Of a stretch of 64,000 nucleotides of DNA, positions 37,016 to 49,476 are shown one piece after another (the stretch's first letter is position 1; each line of letters starts with the position of its first letter). Source of the DNA: Pseudisothecium myosuroides (lineage: Eukaryota > Streptophyta > Bryopsida > Hypnales > Lembophyllaceae). Where the stretch lies: the NCBI GenBank assembly GCA_951799445.1, contig OX637293.1, positions 8,122,001 through 8,186,000 of the forward strand, given 5' to 3'. Below the pieces are notes generated by a model, which ran no database searches, was not told the DNA's origin, and saw nothing but the letters and a program-made list of their open reading frames with translations. The position numbers were made by a program, and so were the translations under genes.

Positions 37016-38168
37016 CACTATAAGAAAAAGGGGTGTTTTAAGTGAGTTTTTGAGTATAGTCCTAGACATAAGATTTTAAGTAATGACCTTTAAGGAGATT
37101 TTCAGCTAAATTTTACTTAAAACACATGTCTTTTAAATAAAATTTTGCTGAAAATCTCCTTAAAGGTCTTTACTTAAAATTGTATGTCTAGGACTATACT
37201 TAAAAACTCACTTAACCCCTAAAGGACCAACATGTGTTTTTTGGCAACATAGAAATTTTGGACAGGTACATGTGATTGGGGATTTGCATATTTTGGGCTG
37301 AAATTTTAACAGAAGGTAGGAACGAGGAATATCTTTCATATGCACCACATTTCATGACATTTGGAAATACGAGTCAAAAGTTATGGCCTAATGTGTTGTT
37401 TGTTTCTCAACTCGGGCAGTCCGGGCAGATCAGAATAAATCACTTTTTTCAAAAATAAAAATTTGAAATTGGTTTATTAGATTTATATGTACGTGGAAAG
37501 CTTTGAATCATTCCATTCTGATCAATGAGTCAAATGTTATGAGGATTTTTAATTTGCGGGCAGTTATGGATTGTCTACTCTAAAATAAACTTTGAAGTCG
37601 TTTATTTCACTCAATTTTCAATATTTTTCAAAAAAAATAAAATGTTTGGATGTAGATTGTTTATTACAACATTGCAACCATTGGAATTGGCATTTTTCAA
37701 TTCCATAATTAACTTCTTAACAATTTAGTGTTTTGAACCATTCTCTACTTCTTTCTACTAACTATTTTTTTCCTATATGTTGTACAATTCCAAATAATCT
37801 GAAAATTTTCAAGCATGTAGCCAACTTTCCCTGAAGAATGAATCCAAAGAAGCACAACCATTTTGGAAATTTTTTCATAATAATTTGACCTTGTGAAGTG
37901 CAGCTGCCCAGTTTTTCGCAGGGCCCCAAAGAGGACTTTTCGGCCACTTCAAGCACTAATATCTTCCAATCTACATGATGGAAATTTCTGAAATTTTTTC
38001 CACATATTCTCAAACCAGAGTACTACAAGACCCTACGATTACATGTATCCAAAAATGACATTTTCCAAAAATTTGGTACTTGTATTAGAAATGGCAGTTT
38101 TGGAGCATTTTTGGTGAGAACATAGTCAAGGAACTTTAGGGGGTAAAACACCCCTTTCTCTTGTAGTG
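37016..38168. mobile_element. CACTA-type MITE carrying a nested B element
   Basis: The left end CACTATAAGAAAAAGGGGTG and the right end ccctttctcttgtagtg (complement CACTACAAGAGAAAGGGG) are inverted. A GGG duplication flanks both sides (37013-37015, 38169-38171). CACTA termini and a 3-bp duplication define the superfamily. The interior 37036-37215 is a foldback around gagattttcagc / gctgaaaatctc. Without the nested element it is about 220 bp. Confidence 0.88.
37216..38142 (+). mobile_element. TTAA-flanked MITE, subfamily B, nested (927 bp)
   Basis: It starts CCCCTAAAGGACC after TTAA (37212-37215) and ends ACTTTAGGGG before GTAA (38143-38146). The interior matches the B copy at 7696. The host sequence ctcacTTAAaacacccc is known from the other arm of the CACTA foldback, so the target was TTAA and was duplicated. 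Confidence 0.9.
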
Positions 38169-38171
38169 GGG

Positions 38172-39715
38172 CGTGCCCTACTAGAAATGCTCTAAGACAT
38201 AGAAATTACAGCACTCTAAAACCTCAATCAATACACCAAAGTTTGTCATTGTGTTTGAAAGGCTTGTCCGTTGGACACATTGATTGGTTGGAGCTTCCTA
38301 TGTCTAATAAGGTATACTACATATTCACCAACAAAAAAGGTAATTCCAAAATAAATGCAAAATTATATTGTCCATATAAGTTGTCATATGATTGCTTTGT
38401 GCATGCCAAACCTAATGTCATGAATTAGAATCCAATTTATTTTTTTAATTCATGCCAATAACTCGGCATACAATCTCATCCATTTAAATTTCCGCTACAA
38501 TTGTTCAATTTCTGCCCTAATTCTTTAAATTTTCATTTTGACCCATTAAATTCTACCCTAACCACTTAAGTATTCACCATCACTCTACATATTGTTCATT
38601 GGCATCTAGTGTGAAAATTTAGATTAAAAAAATCTACATATGTCCCTATCACATAGCAACATTGAACAAGCATCCAATAAAAGGAATTATTCTAAAACCT
38701 AATCTCAAGCCTTAAAAACATAAATTTGGTCATCCAAACCTTCTAGGACATTCAATCATCTATCTTTTTCCAATGGACATGCTTAATGGCATGATGTCAT
38801 GACCCCAAAATTGAACTTTGAGATGTAATTTATACATAGAATAGATTCATCTTATAAGTTATAAAAATTTAATTCTATGTTTGGAGAATTGGCCCTTCTT
38901 TGAATCCTTTTGATTTGCAAATAAACTAAATTGATTTGCTTTTGTACTTTCAAATTCTAAGGGCTAGAGAGCGGGAAATAAATGTAAATATAGGAAGAAA
39001 CCAGCTTACATGATTAAATTTCATGCACATAGAGTATAATTTTTGTGATATGAAATATATCACAACTTGAATAAAAGTTCAAAAACAATTTAGAAATGGA
39101 TTCAAAGAGAAGTGAATAGAAATTGGATGATATTTTGAATCTTATAGAATGTCTTTAATAATTTAAACACCATTTTAAACTTTACCTAAATTTAATTGCA
39201 GCTTATACGCAATTATGGTTGTCAGTGATTTTTACTTTAAAATAGTTGATCCTACCTTAATCCTTTAATATTGAATCTCTTTTTGGAGTTTTCTTCATTT
39301 TGGAGTTTTCTTCATTCTTAAGTGCATATTTGTACGAGTAGATTATTTACTACAATTTCATCAAATTGATTATAAGTAAAGGTTATATCTTAAATATAAA
39401 CAATTACTTTGGATGGATGAGAATGAATTTGGACAAAGCATTGGCCTAATTGACTTTATTCACTATCCATAATATAGAAGTCAAAGTGCTTAGTAGTTAA
39501 TGTATCTTGATTTTTTTGAAGAATTATACTAATTTATCCTATTAGTGAAGGTTTAGGTGACCAGAATTTTCTCTTGGATCACAACAAGTTAAAAAATTTT
39601 AGAACATATGTTGACTTGAATTTGTTATAGTTCTTTGCCTCCAAGTTTGTCACGACCCTCACTGTAAGGCATGCCCATGATACCTTGGTGAGCAAGGGAG
39701 ACTTGAGGGTGATTT
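38172..39715. other. AT-rich intergenic DNA
   Basis: Only a short direct duplication (tttggagttttcttcatt twice near 39275-39310) was seen. Confidence 0.5.
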
Positions 39716-40180
39716 TTTTTTTTGTGATAACAAATGGAAACCATTGGATTAAAAAGAACCAAGTAACCGTCAAGCCAAAGGCTGGACAAATAAAGAAAGG
39801 ATGAGCAAAAGACACAAAGAAGAGCAACAAAAAGGAACCAAAGAAACTAATAGAACAAACAAAGAGGAGGGCCCTCTTTGTTCCACCATATAGAGTAACC
39901 AACCCTAGTAGCTAGAACCGGAGATTGCAACCAAGTACTAGAAAATTTGGACCAGATCCTATCAGAATTTTGAGGTCTACACCTAGAAGCTAGGTCAGTC
40001 TTAAGAGCAACAGCTCGTCTTGAATCAAGGAGGGTGACTTTTTGAGCCTTGTAAGACACTAGTTGACTAAAATTGAGGAATTCAAAGCAAATATGACGCC
40101 ATAGTGCTCTAGTTGGGACTAAGCAGGAGGGGGGCCATACATGCTTGAAAATTTGGTGAGACCATGCACCCATAGGTTTA
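39716..40180 (-). mobile_element. LINE-like 3' fragment with A-rich tail
   Basis: On the minus strand this is a 108-codon open frame (40173-39847) followed by a stop, then ccaatggtttccatttg and an A-rich tail at the left edge (39714-39725). The terminal string resembles the other LINE tails in the window. The peptide has no clear domain, so the LINE call rests on the tail. Confidence 0.5.
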
Positions 40181-41845
40181 AAGAATACAAAGACCGAAGT
40201 TTTGATTCAAAAGATATGACTCGTCAAATTTGACAATGTTCTAAGCATGTCGGACTTGCGAGTGGAGGTTCCAAAAGGAATCCTTTGGCCAAATAGAGTA
40301 TGCCACATATCATTGGAAAGCTAAGGAGACAAGAATTCAAGAATGATAAATCTCATGAAAGATCTTTAAACTATAAATAATGGACAAACAAAGGGAATAG
40401 AATCCCAAAGAACTACAACTTCTAAAGAACTTAGACTCTTAAAGGACCTTAATTTGCTCAATACTTGTCACATTTAAAAAATGAGTAGTCCAAGGTGATC
40501 TATAGAAAAATTAGATTACAAAAATGGTCTTTTAATTTGTTTTAAAGTTTGAAAATAAATATTATCTCAATAGGAAGATTGGAAGTTTTTTAGAGCTTGA
40601 TTTTTGAGATATAGCCATGTAGAATTGGATACCTTCTCAAGGGGGAAGTGTGTCTTGAATGTCTTGGTGACCTGTAGGAAAAGGAAGGCTGCCGATTGAC
40701 ATAGAGAATACTATGAAGAAGAGTGGTCTCCTTCTTCATTCCTGAATGGTATTGTGGTGAGCCAAAGTGGCCATAGACGGTGAGGTTGGTGATGGAGCAT
40801 CAACGCCACGTTCATAACACCATGGAGAACCTGTAGGCATTCCCTACATTGGTTGCATAGTATCTCACTCCATGCTAGGCCATGACAGTGAGTCCCAAGG
40901 TGAGGTTGTTTAATAAAGCAGGGAGTTAGATACCATTCAAGGGCGACTAGCACTGGTGGTGAGTAGTGCCACCACCAAGTACTTAGACATCAATGGAAGT
41001 TCTGTTCCTTGTCATCAAATGACATACGTATTATCTTGCAGGAATTAGGTGATGGAAATCATAAAGGGAATGGGGGATTTACTACTAGTGTTTGAACCTA
41101 AAATCACTTGTACATGACATGTGCAATGTTAGGAGATCAAAACCTTTAATGTCACTAGAAGTAAAGTATAACATAGGCTTGTATTTATTTTAATATTTAT
41201 TATATTATATCAAATTAATACAACAATTTAGGAAAAAAATTCAAAGATTAGGATTCTATTCCTTGATCTTATCAGATTGTCTTAAAATTTGTCCCCTGAG
41301 CTATCTTATAAACAATATATTTTGCACATTTACACTACAAAATTTGATCTCAAGAGCTTGTCTTGGAAGATTGTCTAACTAAGTGGTCCTATGTTGATAG
41401 AGGTGATTTTATTAACTTGACCATTGGACTATAATGGGATCAATAGAAGTGCAATTATCAAGCACTAAATCTAATGTAAAATGAAAAAGAATTAGAATTT
41501 ATATTAGAATGGTGAGTTCAGATCATCTACCTTGACATTTTGTAAGACTGAACTATACATGAAGCTGGAAAATTCATTACCGTGGTCATAGCCAAATTAG
41601 CTTGGAATTACATTTTTGGATACTAAAACTTACAAATTATAGTATTCTAATATAAGTAGCTCAATCTATTGATACTAAAAACCTAATACTTAAGTACAAA
41701 TACTTACAACGCAAGAGCAAAGAAGTGATCACAACCAAAGTGACGTATAATATTATTTGTGGAGAATTTAATGGTGACTTGGTATCAACGCTTCTACTCT
41801 TGTCTTGTTCATCCAAGGTGAATTAACAAAGTCAAGATTGGTGTA
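40181..41845. other. Intergenic DNA without a supported gene
   Basis: A less AT-rich patch at about 40630-40990 carries an 80-codon minus-strand frame (40953-40711) rich in Cys and His (CNQC, HHQPH). No known family was recognised. It may be more of a decayed retroelement. Confidence 0.4.
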
Positions 41846-42074
41846 GAATCAAGAATGATTTGTCTTAGAAAGAATGATGGATGCTAGCACCAAGAGAAAT
41901 AATCTAATGTGCTTCAGATAATTGTTCAAAAATTATGATGGGAATTATAAACTACAAACAGAATCAAGAATGATTTGTCTTAGAAAGAATGATGGATGCT
42001 AGCACCAAGAGAAATAATCTAATGTGTTTCAGATAATTGTTCAAAAAATTATGATGGGAATTATAAACTACAGA
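41846..42074. repeat. Recent tandem duplication, 115-bp period
   Basis: Copies at 41846-41960 and 41961-42074 differ at only a few bases (for example gtgcttcag versus gtgtttcag). They include gaatcaagaatgatttgtct and gatggatgctagcaccaag. High identity implies a young event. Confidence 0.92.
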
Positions 42075-42235
42075 GTTGAAATAAAGAGAAGTCTCCCATG
42101 AGAGACAGATTGGAAGACGACAGATAAGAAAAAATAAATTGAAAGATCATTCTTTAACAATTGAGAGACAAATCCTCTCTATATACAAACATAGAGATGA
42201 CAATATGATAAAGGAGTTGGACCTTCAACTTTAAC

Positions 42236-42585
42236 CCCTAAAGTTCCATGACTATGTTTTCACCGAAGAAGCTCAAAAATTGCCATTTTTAGTACAAGTA
42301 CCAAATTTTTGAAAGAAAACTTTTTTTGACACATGTAACCATAGGATCTTGTAGTATGCTGACTTGAAAATATGTGGTAAAATTTTCAAAAATTTCCGCC
42401 GCGTTGATTGCAATATATAAACATTCAAATTCACTGAAATCATTTTTTTGGCCCTTCGAAAAACAAGGTTGTACTTCACAAGCTCATTTTTCTAAAAAAA
42501 ATTGTCCAAAATGGTGATGAATGGACAACACACCATTGCAAGGTGGTTGTACTAAAGGAATAATTTCAGCCACAGAAAATGCAAA
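42236..42585 (-). mobile_element. Subfamily B fragment, inverted (right-end piece)
   Basis: TTAA (42232-42235) precedes CCCCTAAAGTTCC and then the reversed B right end, with tgactatgttttcacc and gccatttttagtacaagtacc. The homology stops near 42585, so only the terminal third remains. Confidence 0.75.
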
Positions 42586-42893
42586 AAACAATATGAGGAT
42601 AAATTTTGGACTCACTGAAAGCACAAAGAAAGCTTCAAATAGACAACCTCGATCCTTTCAACCCCCAATAATAGCTTTAATTAGCTACTATTGAGTTAGG
42701 CTTAAACACATCCAATTTTGAATATGGAGACTTTTATGAATCAACTTTGAATGGACAAATTAGAAAGAAAGTGGTTGTAACTAATATTCAAATGAAAAAA
42801 ATGAATGTTTCAAGAATGCAACGATTAACAATTCTAAGGATCCTTGCAACAAATGGAAAATAAGGCCTTCACTCAATGAAACTATATTGGAAT
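42586..42893. other. AT-rich DNA between element pieces
   Basis: Nothing recognised. Confidence 0.4.
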
Positions 42894-42897
42894 TTTA

Positions 42898-44475
42898 CCC
42901 CTTAAGGACCATATAACATTTCTTAGCAACATAGTGTTTTTGGTCATCCATTTACAAATGGAATTTTCATTTTTTCTTTGAAATTTTTTAATCAACAAAT
43001 AAAATTTGAAATTTGTTGGTGTGCCTTCAAGCTAAATTTGAAAGTTGTTGTGCCCTAAAGCTAATCCTTGAAATTTATTGGTGTCATGTGGTCAAGGAGT
43101 AGCTTTAGGGCACAACAACTTTCATAACTTTTGACTACATGATTAAAAAATTATTGTATGATATGTAGTTTTTTGTGGAGTCTGGATAGCCTAGATAGCT
43201 TTAACCCCTAAAGGACCATTGTCCGTTCGGGGGACAGATGGGACTTGGGGCAGGTACCTACGGGCTGAAATTTTCTCCTAATTTTTTGAAACTTTTTGTG
43301 ACTGTGAAGAATTGAGAGAGGTACGTGTCGGAAAAAAAATTTGAAATCGGACCTTCGAGCCAGAAGTTATGCCATTTCTTGGAATGCGTGGGGAGGGGGG
43401 GGGCAACAAAAAAAATTTGCAAAATTTTGAATTTTTTTTAAAAATATCTTTTTTCACATAGATTATATTTTTGTCTATCTGGAAAGCTTTGATTCATTTC
43501 ATTTGACTTTGTTATGAGGAAGTTATGGACATTCTTGTTTTTCGGGCAGTTAGAGCATCTTCTTGAAAAAAATAACTTGTAGGATTCATTCCTGAATGCT
43601 ATTTTTGCAATTTTTCAAAAAAATAAAATTCTCATGGTTTAATTTACTTTCTAGAACAATCTCACCATTGGGATTAGTATATTTTAATTCCATCTAAAAT
43701 ATACAAATATTTTAGATTTTCCTTCTATCTCGTACCTACTTCTACTTAACAATTTTTTGAAGAATGATAATTAAGTTTTTTTGAATTTCTTTTTTTTTCC
43801 TAGACTCTCAACTCAATTCTCCACTATAGAGATTTAAAGCTCAAAACTCTGTGCAAACATTTTAAGTTAAAAGTGCAAACATTCAAAGTCAAAAAATTCA
43901 GTCCCGCAATGTGATGAAAAACTTGTTTTTTCCACTTTAAACGCAAATATCTTGCAATCTGTGCGGTCAAAAATTCTGAAATTTTTTCCACACTTTTTAA
44001 TACTAGTTAGGTGTAAGATCCTACAATTAGATGTGGAATAAAAAACAATTAAGTTTGTTTTTTACTCTTTACTATAGAAATGGCAGTTTTCAGTGTTTTT
44101 TGGCAGAAAATAGGCCACGGAACTTTAGAGGTTAAGAAATAAAAATTTGAAATTGGTTTTCTAGATTTATATATACATGGAAAATTTTGAATCATTCTAT
44201 TTTGATTAATTAATGAGGTGAAAGTTATCAAGAGTAACTTTTAGTTTGTGGATAGTTGTTGAATCTTTACTCTAAAATAAACTTTAAAATCCTTTATTTA
44301 AATCAATTTTGCAGTATTTTTGGAAGTAAAATAAAATCATAGGATGTAGATTGTTAATTGTAACATTACAACCATTGAAATTGCAATTTTTTATTTCTAT
44401 AACAAAATTATCAACAATTTAGTATTTTTAATCATTTTCTACTTCTTTCTAATTACTAGTTTTTTCAAGTATGAA
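42898..44475 (+). mobile_element. Subfamily B element, split by a nested A element
   Basis: It begins CCCCTTAAGGACC after TTTA and follows B (ttagcaacatagtgtttttgg) to 43200. It resumes after the nested element at about 44136 with aaatttgaaattggtttt and the wrist of B (tagatttatatatac...catggaaa). It ends near 44475 without a right terminus. A small internal duplication of a gaaatttgttggtgt-like string lies at about 43005-43085. Confidence 0.8.
43205..44131 (+). mobile_element. TTAA-flanked MITE, subfamily A, nested in B (927 bp)
   Basis: The ends CCCCTAAAGGACC and aactttagagg (worn) are flanked by TTAA at 43201-43204 and 44132-44135. All A landmarks are present, including caggtacctacgggctg and gaaatggcagttttcagtg. 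It interrupts a B element, so A moved after that B copy had inserted. Confidence 0.88.
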
Positions 44476-44959
44476 TATGAAAAAAAATTTGTTGAAATTT
44501 TTTGTATATATTTACAATTTGTTTCCCCAACATATTATGGAGAGTTGCAAGTTGTATGATCTACATATTTTGGGATAAAAGGTTTAAAGATGAAATCTAA
44601 CCATTTGGAAAGAATTGAAAATATTTCTTTTTGAAATCCAAGCATCATGATCTTGCAATTGATAAGGTTTTTTATTTTGAAATTTTAGGAGGGTGTGCTC
44701 TAACTAGTTAACTAAAGGATTCTATAGTTGGATTTGTTAAAAAAAAATTTAGATGAAGGTTTTAGCCTTCCTTTAGAGACTAGTATATTGAAGCAATTTT
44801 GGGTCTCTAAACGTAAAAGAACTCTAGGGATTAAGCTTGAAACTTTCAACACATAGTCAATCCAAGTGGGTTACTGAACAATGTTGAGAAACTAATCTTG
44901 AAGGCTTTATTTCCAAATTGTGAATTTTGCTTTGCCTGTAAAGTAACTAAGGTAGCCGC
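44476..44959. other. AT-rich intergenic DNA
   Basis: Nothing recognised. Confidence 0.4.
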
Positions 44960-46809
44960 ATCTAACCATAGGATCTTACATCTCACTAGTATAAAAAAGT
45001 GTGGAAAAAATTTCTATTTTTTTTATTTTTTTATTTTTAAACAAATGGACAATTTCCATTGATAAAAAGAAACAGTACATAGAACCAAAGGGACTTGTCC
45101 TCGACAGAGATCTTTACATTTTCTAAAACCTTTCTGCACTATAGTTATCATCTTTTTATTTTTATTTATTTTTTAATCTAAGTCAAGAGAAGCAAGGAAG
45201 AGCTGACAAGCCAGCAACAAGAGAGACCCAAGTCAGAGCCCAAACTCAAGAGTCAAGGCCCAAGCCTCAAATAACTACCAACAAGATGAACAAACCAAGC
45301 TTAGTTAAAAAAAACCAACTTCGGATGCCCCAAGTTCCAAGCCATCTGAAGGTGGGCTCTCTTGCCAAAGAAATCCATTTGAAGCCATATGTTGTCAAAG
45401 CGCTTGAGGAAGACACCCGCTTTATCAAGGTAAAGGGCACATAACTTCGTGGTTTTGAACCAGGCCATTCGTGCATGGTCAATAGACGACTCCCATATCA
45501 CTTGTTCTAGTTTTTGGGGAGGCCAAGAGTCATTGTTGAAGCAAATGGCATTTCTGTCAAGCCAAGCAGTCCAAATAACCAGGCCCCTGAAAAGAGACCA
45601 CATAGTTGTTCCCTTTCTTAACCTTCTAGGAAGCTTGGATCTAAGAATGCACTACTGCCAAATAAGACCTGGCCAGCGTCCCGCAATTGGAGGGACCCGT
45701 AGGGCTAAGTAAAGAACGGAAAGGGCAAAGTTCCATGCATGTTGGGTCTTAGTACAATGGTGGAATCTATGTAAAATTGTTTCATCCAAATCATCCTGAC
45801 AGCTAAGGCAAACTGTAGGAATGTTTGGATTGGCAACTTTCCACCAACAATGAACCGCCACAGCACAGTGGTAAACCGACCAAAGAAAGCCAACATCTTT
45901 TTGAGGTCATGATTTGTGCCAGACCTCATTCCATTGAGGCTGATATCCCACTACCATTTCACCATGCCACCTCTCATGGATAGGCTTGGCAAGAGTTGAG
46001 CGATTAGTCAGCATGGACCGACCAAACTTCGTAGTGTATGATTAAAGGGGGACTTTGTCTCCCCATTTCAAAAAAATTGACCACATAGATTGCAAGATAT
46101 TTGCATTTAAAGTGGAAAAAACAACTTTTTTAGCACATTGCGGGACTAGATTTTTTTTACTTTAAACATTTTTAACTTAAAAATTTTGCACTACAGAGTT
46201 TTGAGTTTTAAATCTTTATAGTGGAGAATCGATTGAGAGTCTAGAAAAAAAAATTCAAAAAAACTTAATTTTCATTCTTAAAAAAATTGTTAAGAAGAAG
46301 TAGGTACAAGATAGAAGGAAAATATAAAATATTAATATCTTTTAGATGGAATTAAAATGCACTAATCCCAATGGTGAAATTGTTCTAGCAAGTATATTCA
46401 ACCATGAAATTTTATTTTTATTTTTAAATTGCATTAAAAAATGAATCCTGCAAGTTATTTTTTTCAAGAAAATGCTTTAACTACCTGAAAAACAAGAATG
46501 TCCATAACTTTCTCATAACAAATCCAAATGAAATGAATCAAAGCTTTCCAAATAGACAAAAATATAATATATGGAAAAAAAAATTCAAAAAAAAATTCAA
46601 ATTTTTGCAATTTTTTTTGGTGCCCCCGGTCCCTTGTTTTGTGCATATTTGGTCATAACTTTTGTTCCTGGGCACCGATTGTGAAAAAATTATATTCTCA
46701 AAAAGCTTATCAATTTTTCTATCTTCAAAAAATCGCAACAAAAATTCAGCCCGTAGGTACTTGCCCGAAATCTCATTTGTTCCCCAAAGGGACATTGGTC
46801 CTTTAGGGG
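44960..46809 (-). mobile_element. Subfamily A element, inverted, split by a LINE fragment
   Basis: The left piece (44960-45023) has catctaaccataggatctta and gtgtggaaaaaattt. The right piece (about 46068-46809) continues with accacatagattgcaagat and ends ggtcctttaggggTTAA. The outer left terminus is missing. The break is filled by a 1.05-kb LINE fragment. Confidence 0.8.
45024..46067 (-). pseudogene. 5'-truncated LINE with reverse-transcriptase-associated zinc-binding region
   Basis: On the minus strand, open frames at 45861-45652 and 45603-45301 read as one interrupted protein. The first has CLSCQDDLDETILHRFHHC followed by W, a C-x2-C...H-x4-C pattern. The second has WTAWLDRNAICFNN. Both are typical of the zinc-binding tail after the reverse transcriptase of plant LINEs. 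At least one in-frame stop separates the pieces. An A-rich tail lies at the left (about 45024-45045). A short atttc occurs at both junctions and may be the target duplication. The reverse transcriptase itself is absent, so the copy is dead. Confidence 0.8.
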
Positions 46810-46813
46810 TTAA

Positions 46814-47154
46814 AGTGTCTTCCAAAATACCATTAAATTGTTTCCATATAAAAGGTTGAAAGGCTATTGATTCTTCTAGATTTCAATGTCAAAACCAAGG
46901 TAGTTTTTTTAGCCCTAGAGAGATCTATTATAAAAATTTATAAAAATTAGATACCTTATCCAAAAACTCCATTTTTTTTTAAAGTTCATGATTTTCAATT
47001 GCTAATTCTGCAAAAATATTTTTTTTAGAAAAAAGTGCCTCCAACTATGTCGAATTGCAAAAATAGATAATTTTAGGTGTTTCCACCTTACACTCAAAAT
47101 TGTACAAATAAGCAATTCAACATAGTTCCCATTATTATATTGATTTCTTTTTTG
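46814..47154. other. AT-rich intergenic DNA
   Basis: The end of this stretch (about 47030-47154) resembles 53877-53950, so it may belong to the foldback family that follows. Confidence 0.4.
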
Positions 47155-47860
47155 TGGGATCTTGTTGGTAGCCAAAAGCCAATTCTAGATTCTCTTAGAA
47201 TGCATTTTTTGGACAATGTATGAATAAACTACGAATTTTCAAAGTGCTGAAAATAATAATTAGGGTAACCAATTGTAGACTCTCCTTAATAGTTAAAATA
47301 CTTTTCGTGCAAAAATCTAGACCATGCAGTTTTAAAAAGCTGCTGATAAGATGTGTAGTTACCATACTAAGTTTCAACTTGGCCTAAACCCTAAACCCAA
47401 TTTTAGGGTTCCATACTGTAACTTCATGTTCTGACTATATGAATTGTCTGCTTGAATTATTTATTTTTTTCTATTTCTCCAAATGTCTGTCATGATAAGT
47501 TAGTTTAAAAATCAAAGCATATGTTAAAAGGGGCAGAAAGTGGGCGACATATTTTAATACATAATCTTTGTAGTCAGACAACCAAATCTTGGAGCCCATA
47601 CTGCAGGACTGTGCACCAGTTAATATAATGAACATGTAATATCTATCACGGTACTAAAAAACTGTTCAATCTAGATTCTTGCCTAAAATGTTAATATTTT
47701 GAACATTTTCAAAGAGGGTTGGTATTGGATACACCTAAAATCAGCACTTCAGCACTTTGAAAATTCATAGTTTACAGAGCGCTGCAGTGGTGTCCAAAAA
47801 ACACAGCTACTGTGATACGCTCGAGGGAATCTCTTTTCAAATGCCAACAAGATCCGACAA
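47155..47860. mobile_element. Foldback element, family Q
   Basis: The left arm (about 47158-47258) contains gatcttgttgg, ttttttggac and gaattttcaaagtgctgaa. The right arm (about 47742-47858) has the complements in reverse order (ttcagcactttgaaaattc, gtccaaaaaa, ccaacaagatc). A related single arm lies at about 53955-54055, and another in inverse direction at about 52830-52930. There is no coding capacity. Confidence 0.65.
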
Positions 47861-48533
47861 TAATTAAGACAATTTTATCCTAAAAGGTTCTTGTCTCATT
47901 GCATACAAGGAGTGAATGCCTCGTAACCTTGGAAGGATGGGCCCATGACTACTAATTTCAAGCTTCATTGTCCGTCCATCACTTTGTTTACTGTCATTTT
48001 GCAACTAGATAGGAATGAAAAATTTATATTTATTTTTCAGAGATGAAATTATATGTCTAATATAAGTCACAAAATTTTGGATTTTTTTGGATTTTTTTAA
48101 AAATTATTGTGAATTTTTAAGAAGAAAGAGAAGAAAATTCATATCAAATATAAATCATACTTGAAAAATCTGAGCTTTTTACCATAGATGTATATTATAG
48201 TATGTAACATCATGGTATAAACCAAAGTTATGATGTCACTATAAAATTAGAAAACCAACATACTATGGTTGTAGGCCCAAAGTTCATATTGCTATAAATT
48301 ATTGAAATTTATGAATTTTTCAAAATATTTAATTGGAGTAGAAACTAAACTTGATAAGCTTCATTTCATTAGTTGGATTCAGATTCAAAAAATATCATTA
48401 TTATTGCTAAAATCCACAACAAGGACAAATAGCAAGAAATGGCCAAAATACACTACTAACAAGGGTGATATGTGGTTAAGCATCTTTTTCTTTAGAAAAA
48501 ATCAACAATATCATGATAAAAGAATTTGCAATA
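47861..48533. other. AT-rich intergenic DNA
   Basis: Nothing recognised. Confidence 0.4.
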
Positions 48534-48537
48534 TTAT

Positions 48538-49472
48538 CCCCTAAAAGCCCGTTGTCCCTTCAGGGGACAAATGCATTTTCGGGCAGGTACCTACGGGCTG
48601 AAATTGTGTTCTGATTTTTTGAAATTTTTTCTGGAGATAGAAAAACTGATAAGCTTTGTGGGAATATAATTTTTTTCTCAATCGGTGCCCGGGAAAAAAA
48701 GTTATGACCAAATAAGCTCAAAACAAGGGACGGGGGGCAGCCCGGGCAGCAAAAAAAAAATGGACAAAAATTTGAATTTTTTTTTTTAATATTTTTTTTC
48801 TCATATATTATATTTTTGTCTATCTAGAAAGCTTTGATTCATTTCATTTGGATATGTTATGAGAAAGTTATGGACATTCTTGTTTTTCGGGCAGTTTGAG
48901 CATCTTCTTGAAAAAAATAACTTGTAGGACTCATTTCTGAATGCAATTTTTCAAATTTTTCAAATTTTTTTTTTTGGCATGGTTTAGTTTACTTGCTAGA
49001 ACAATCTCATCATTGGGATTAGTGCATTTTAATTCCATCTAAGAGATATTAATATTTTAGATTTTCCTTCTATCTCATACCTACTTCTACTTAACAATTT
49101 TTTTAAGGATGAAAATTAAGTTTTTTTGAGTTTCTTTTTTTTTCCTAGACTCTCAACTCAATTCTCCACTATAAAGATTTAAAGCTCAAAACGCTGTAGT
49201 GCAAAAATTTTAAGTTAAAAATGTTTAAAGTCAAAAAATCTGGTCCCACAATGTGCTGAAAAACTTGTTTTTTCCACTTTAAACGCAGATATCTTGCAAT
49301 CTGTGCGGTCAAAAATTCTGAAATTTTTTCCACACATTCTCATACCAATTAGTTGTAAGATCCTACGGTTAGATGTGAAAAAAAAACAATTTTATTTATT
49401 TTTTACTTTTTGCTATAGAAATGGCAGTTTTCAGTGTTTTTTGACAGAAAAAAGACCTTGGGCCTTTAGGGG
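48538..49472 (+). mobile_element. Subfamily A MITE flanked by TTAT (935 bp)
   Basis: The ends CCCCTAAAAGCCC and GGGCCTTTAGGGG are flanked by TTAT on both sides (48534-48537 and 49473-49476), not TTAA. The interior is a well-preserved A sequence, including cgggcaggtacctacgggct and caatcggtgcccggg. The matched TTAT pair shows that the flank is copied from the target. Confidence 0.88.
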
Positions 49473-49476
49473 TTAT

